From: an uncultured Burkholderiaceae bacterium
Lineage (GTDB): Bacteria > Pseudomonadota > Gammaproteobacteria > Burkholderiales > Burkholderiaceae
Assembly (NCBI GenBank): GCA_937871985.1
Contig: CALMPB010000239.1
Coordinates: forward strand, 1 to 15,581
DNA: 15,581 nucleotides
Direction: 5' to 3'
Shown here: one piece after another, positions 12,979-15,581 of the stretch
How positions within the stretch are numbered: the stretch's first letter is position 1
Layout of the letters: the number at the start of each line of letters is the position of its first letter
Translations under genes and position numbers: made by a program
Notes under the pieces: model-generated
Databases searched by the model: none
What the model was told of the DNA's origin: nothing
Seen by the model: only the letters and a program-made list of their open reading frames with translations

Positions 12979-15159
12979 ATGCAAAACCCTGAGTCTGATA
13001 CCGCACGCTTTGCTCCTGATCCGCTCAGGCTGTTCGACCGCGTGCTTCGCGCACTGACGTATGTCGCGCTTCCCGCCGCTGTCGCCTTTCTACCCATACT
13101 GTCGTTGTTGGCCAACAACGACCCCCAAGGCTTCGGGCCGGGCTCGTTCCATGCCATCTACATGCTGGAAGGCGGCGTACTTACGCTGTCCCTCACGCTA
13201 TTGCTGTTCGCCGCCATCAGCCGGAAATGGCTTTACGTTCTATTTGCGGGGTGGCTCATCGGCAATCTGCGCATTACCGCCACCTCCATGGGCTGGGACA
13301 TGCAATGGCTGGGCCAGGACATTCCCGTAGCCGCGCTGCCGTACATCCGCAAGCTGACCTGTGCCCTGTACTACCTTCTGACATTCACGCTGTTCACCGA
13401 ATTGTTCAAGACCGGCCTGGCCAAGACCCGGCAAACAGGCCTGCTGCGCCTGGGCATGATACCGGGGCTCGTCCTGCTGGCGGCCGTTCCGTATCTTCCG
13501 TACGAGCATTTCCTGCAACTGATGTGGTGGATGGCCGCCGCCGGCGTTTTCATTGCCGCGGCCATCATCTATCGCGTCCAGGTCGTCGCCTATTCCAGCG
13601 ACATGCTGTGGTACAGCGCCGGCATGCTTGTCGTCATTGCCGCCGGCACGGGCGTGCTCGAGGCACTGTCCACCCTCATCAACCTGCATCTGCTCAATAC
13701 GGCGTGCATCCACATTGCGGCCACCATCGTTTCCAGCGCCCTCATCGCGCTGGTCGTCACCGAGAACGAACGCTCGGAACGCAATAAAACCATCACCGCC
13801 CTGGTCACGCTGGCCGACCACGATCCGCTCACCAACACGCTGAATCAGCGCGGCATCGAAAAACGGACCCGTAATGCCCTGCACGGATTGAGCCGGGGCG
13901 AGCCTTTCGCCATGGGCTATCTGGATTTCGGTTCGCTCAAGACCGTCAACGACCTGTACGGCCATACCACCGGCGACGACGTCCTGCGGCAGGCCTGCGC
14001 CCGCGTCAGCGCCAAGCTGGAAAGCGGCCAGTTCCTGGGCCGCATCGGCGGATCCGAGCTGATCCTGCTGCTGTGCAATACCTTCATCGACGATGCCCAG
14101 TTCCTGGCGCACGCCATCATGAGCGATCTGCAGGCCTCGCCATGCTATATCGGCACCCGCACGCTGCAGCTCAACGCCTCGATGGGGCTGGTCGAGGTGG
14201 CCAACCCCAAACAACCTCCCCAGGAAGTCATTCTGGCGGCGGCACGGGCCTGCCGCCTGGCCCGGCGCAACGGCATCAACCAGATCGTCGTGCATGAATA
14301 CGCCGACATCGCCAAGGCGGAACACAGCCAGGAATTCCAACTGCTGCGGGAATTCAGCACGGGGTTCTCGCCCCGCAATCTGTTCCTGGTGATGCAGCCC
14401 ATCATGTCGCTGAAAAACCCCTTCAACAGCCTGGATTTCGAAGTCCTGCTGCGCATGCGCGACGCCAATGGCAAGCTGGTGCCCACCAGCACCATCATCG
14501 CCGCGGCCGAAGAAAGCGGCGTTGCGCCCGTCCTGGACAAATGGATTATCCAGACGACGCTGGAATGGCTGGACAAGCATCAAGACCAGTTGAGCAACAC
14601 CAATTTCATCTGCCTGAACATGAACGGCATGTCGCTCAACGACCAAAAGTTCATCGACGAGTTCTTCAGCCTTTTGCAACTGCACCGGCACATCGCCCAC
14701 CTGCTTTGCATCGAAATCACCGAAAGCGTGGCGCTCAAGGACCTCAACGACATCCATACCTTCATTGAACAGCTGCACAGCATCGGGGTGCGGGTGGCGC
14801 TGGACGACTTCGGCGCCGGATACACGTCATTCTCGTATCTCAAGCAGCTACCGGCCGATGCGCTGAAAATCGATGGCTCGTTCATCCAGAGCATGACCGC
14901 CCGCCCCGCCGACGTGGCCATCGTAGAGGCCATCGTGGCCCTGGCGCACAATCTGGGCATGCAAAGCATCGCCGAATGGGTGGAAGACTGCGCCACCCTG
15001 GAAACCCTGGCCCGGCTGGGCGTGGACTACGTACAGGGCTACGCCGTTTCCCACCCCAAGGACCCCAAGGAAATGCTGAATGCCCGCTGCAGCGTCGACT
15101 TCATCGACGACGAGGCAACCCGCGCTTTCATCAGCGAACACCTCGGCCAGGAAGCCTAG
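12979..15159 (+). CDS. Membrane-anchored GGDEF-EAL protein, probable c-di-GMP phosphodiesterase with degenerate GGDEF
   Basis: The product has 726 residues. The N-terminus has seven or eight hydrophobic segments (about 26-44, 60-80, 83-98, 120-140, 155-173, 180-198, 208-228, 243-261), an integral membrane sensor I cannot assign to a named family. The GGDEF domain starts near 280 (DHDPLTNTLNQRG). Its active-site motif reads GGSEL (357-361), and the upstream LDxDxFK metal stretch reads LDFGSLK (D316 kept, the second Asp lost), so cyclase activity is unlikely. The EAL domain (about 460-710) keeps E488 (EVL), N547, E579 (EITE), D609-D610 (DDFG), K630, E666/E669 (AEWVE) and Q686 (VQGY), so c-di-GMP hydrolysis is likely. 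The degenerate domain may sense GTP. The start at 12979 lacks a strong ribosome site. The signal sensed is unknown. Confidence 0.92.
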   Translation: MQNPESDTARFAPDPLRLFDRVLRALTYVALPAAVAFLPILSLLANNDPQGFGPGSFHAIYMLEGGVLTLSLTLLLFAAISRKWLYVLFAGWLIGNLRITATSMGWDMQWLGQDIPVAALPYIRKLTCALYYLLTFTLFTELFKTGLAKTRQTGLLRLGMIPGLVLLAAVPYLPYEHFLQLMWWMAAAGVFIAAAIIYRVQVVAYSSDMLWYSAGMLVVIAAGTGVLEALSTLINLHLLNTACIHIAATIVSSALIALVVTENERSERNKTITALVTLADHDPLTNTLNQRGIEKRTRNALHGLSRGEPFAMGYLDFGSLKTVNDLYGHTTGDDVLRQACARVSAKLESGQFLGRIGGSELILLLCNTFIDDAQFLAHAIMSDLQASPCYIGTRTLQLNASMGLVEVANPKQPPQEVILAAARACRLARRNGINQIVVHEYADIAKAEHSQEFQLLREFSTGFSPRNLFLVMQPIMSLKNPFNSLDFEVLLRMRDANGKLVPTSTIIAAAEESGVAPVLDKWIIQTTLEWLDKHQDQLSNTNFICLNMNGMSLNDQKFIDEFFSLLQLHRHIAHLLCIEITESVALKDLNDIHTFIEQLHSIGVRVALDDFGAGYTSFSYLKQLPADALKIDGSFIQSMTARPADVAIVEAIVALAHNLGMQSIAEWVEDCATLETLARLGVDYVQGYAVSHPKDPKEMLNARCSVDFIDDEATRAFISEHLGQEA

Positions 15160-15213
15160 GCAAAAAACCCGCACGGTGCGAAGGCCTGCCATTGCCTTGG
15201 AACGGCCCAAGAA

Positions 15214-15245
15214 AAAGGGCCTCCGAAGAGACCCTTTCTTTTCTT
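15214..15245. terminator. Bidirectional intrinsic terminator
   Basis: AAAGGGCCTC (15214-15223) pairs with GAGACCCTTT (15228-15237), with one mismatch, around a CGAA loop. The plus strand continues CTTTTCTT, a U-rich tail. Read from the minus strand the loop is the very stable UUCG closed by C-G, followed by TTCTT after TTT. It serves both the GGDEF-EAL gene and the converging cytochrome biogenesis gene, whose stop codon lies in the plus-strand tail. Confidence 0.85.
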
Positions 15246-15581
15246 ATAGCTCCCCGTAGGAGTGCAGCCCCGACAGGAACATATTGACGCCCAGGAAGGC
15301 GAAGCTGGTTACCAGCAAGCCGCCCAGGGCCCAGTACGCCGCCATGGGGCCGCGCAGGCCTTTCATGAGGCGCATGTGCAGCCATGCCGCGTAGTTGAGC
15401 CAGACGATCAGGGCCCAGGTTTCCTTGGGATCCCACTGCCAGTAGGTGCCCCAGGCATCGGCTGCCCATAGGGCGCCCAATATGGTGGCCACCGTGAAAA
15501 ACGCGAAGCCCACCGCAATGGCCCGATACATGATGTCGTCAAGCACTTCCAGCGACGGCAGCTTGCGCGAAATGGGGCCGC
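15244..15581 (-). CDS. ccsA: System II cytochrome c biogenesis protein, WWD/ResC type (C-terminal part)
   Basis: Only the last 111 residues are inside the window; the frame runs open through the right edge (RKLPSLEVLDDIMYRAIAVG...), so a GTG at 15546 is internal and not a start. The heme-handling WWD motif WGTYWQWDPKETWALIVWLN is complete. It is followed by a conserved histidine region (WLHMRL), two membrane helices and the typical end FLSGLHSYGEL. With its ResB-like partner it carries heme across the inner membrane and attaches it to apocytochromes c. Naming differs: this protein is CcsA/ResC in the Bordetella literature, but many automatic annotations label it CcsB. The partner gene should lie to the right. 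Confidence 0.92.
   Translation of the reverse strand, partial: GPISRKLPSLEVLDDIMYRAIAVGFAFFTVATILGALWAADAWGTYWQWDPKETWALIVWLNYAAWLHMRLMKGLRGPMAAYWALGGLLVTSFAFLGVNMFLSGLHSYGEL

Noticed and set aside
13240..14778. 512-codon minus-strand open frame
   Set aside because: Antisense to the GGDEF-EAL gene; the His/Gln/Gly-rich product has no recognisable domain.

Overview
The window looks like the chromosome of a betaproteobacterium of the order Burkholderiales, most likely an Alcaligenaceae member close to Bordetella, Achromobacter or Pusillimonas. The evidence is the GC-rich coding, the block aroK-aroB-dgt divergent from mrcA, the lptM-lysA pair, and a system II (WWD-type) cytochrome c assembly gene. 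I see no tRNA, rRNA, CRISPR array, insertion sequence or prophage gene.

Left half (1-5645): a putative catabolic locus for an unidentified small molecule, probably an aromatic. It holds (i) the N-terminal two thirds or so of a periplasmic solute-binding protein of a branched-chain amino acid-type ABC transporter (minus strand, runs off the left edge; not seen as a closed ORF because it has no stop in the window); (ii) divergent from it, a metallo-beta-lactamase-fold hydrolase and a VanA/dicamba-monooxygenase-type Rieske oxygenase; (iii) converging on these, a translationally coupled pair of a cupin dioxygenase of the 3-hydroxyanthranilate 3,4-dioxygenase family and an isochorismatase-fold cysteine hydrolase; (iv) divergent from the pair, a LysR-type regulator with two N-terminal winged helix-turn-helix domains instead of one. 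An 18-bp motif (ATCTAAAANNCTTNTAAC) occurs in both divergent intergenic regions (861-878 and 4353-4370). It is a candidate shared operator tying uptake, oxygenation, hydrolysis and ring cleavage into one regulon. A reasonable reading is: import, Rieske hydroxylation or O-demethylation, extradiol-type cleavage of an ortho-hydroxy (amino) aromatic, and hydrolysis of lactone/ester and amide intermediates. The substrate cannot be told from sequence.

Right half (5652-15581): conserved housekeeping genes. dgt, aroB and aroK lie on the minus strand as a tight operon (aroK/aroB overlap by ATGA). mrcA (PBP1A) runs the other way, followed by lptM (a small OM lipoprotein that helps mature the LPS translocon) and lysA (last step of lysine synthesis). 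Next comes a membrane-bound GGDEF-EAL protein with a degenerate GGDEF site and an intact-looking EAL site, so a probable c-di-GMP phosphodiesterase. It converges on the 3' end of a ccsA/resC-type cytochrome c biogenesis gene across a clear bidirectional intrinsic terminator. The LysR gene and dgt also converge, with both stop codons inside a perfect 18-bp palindrome.
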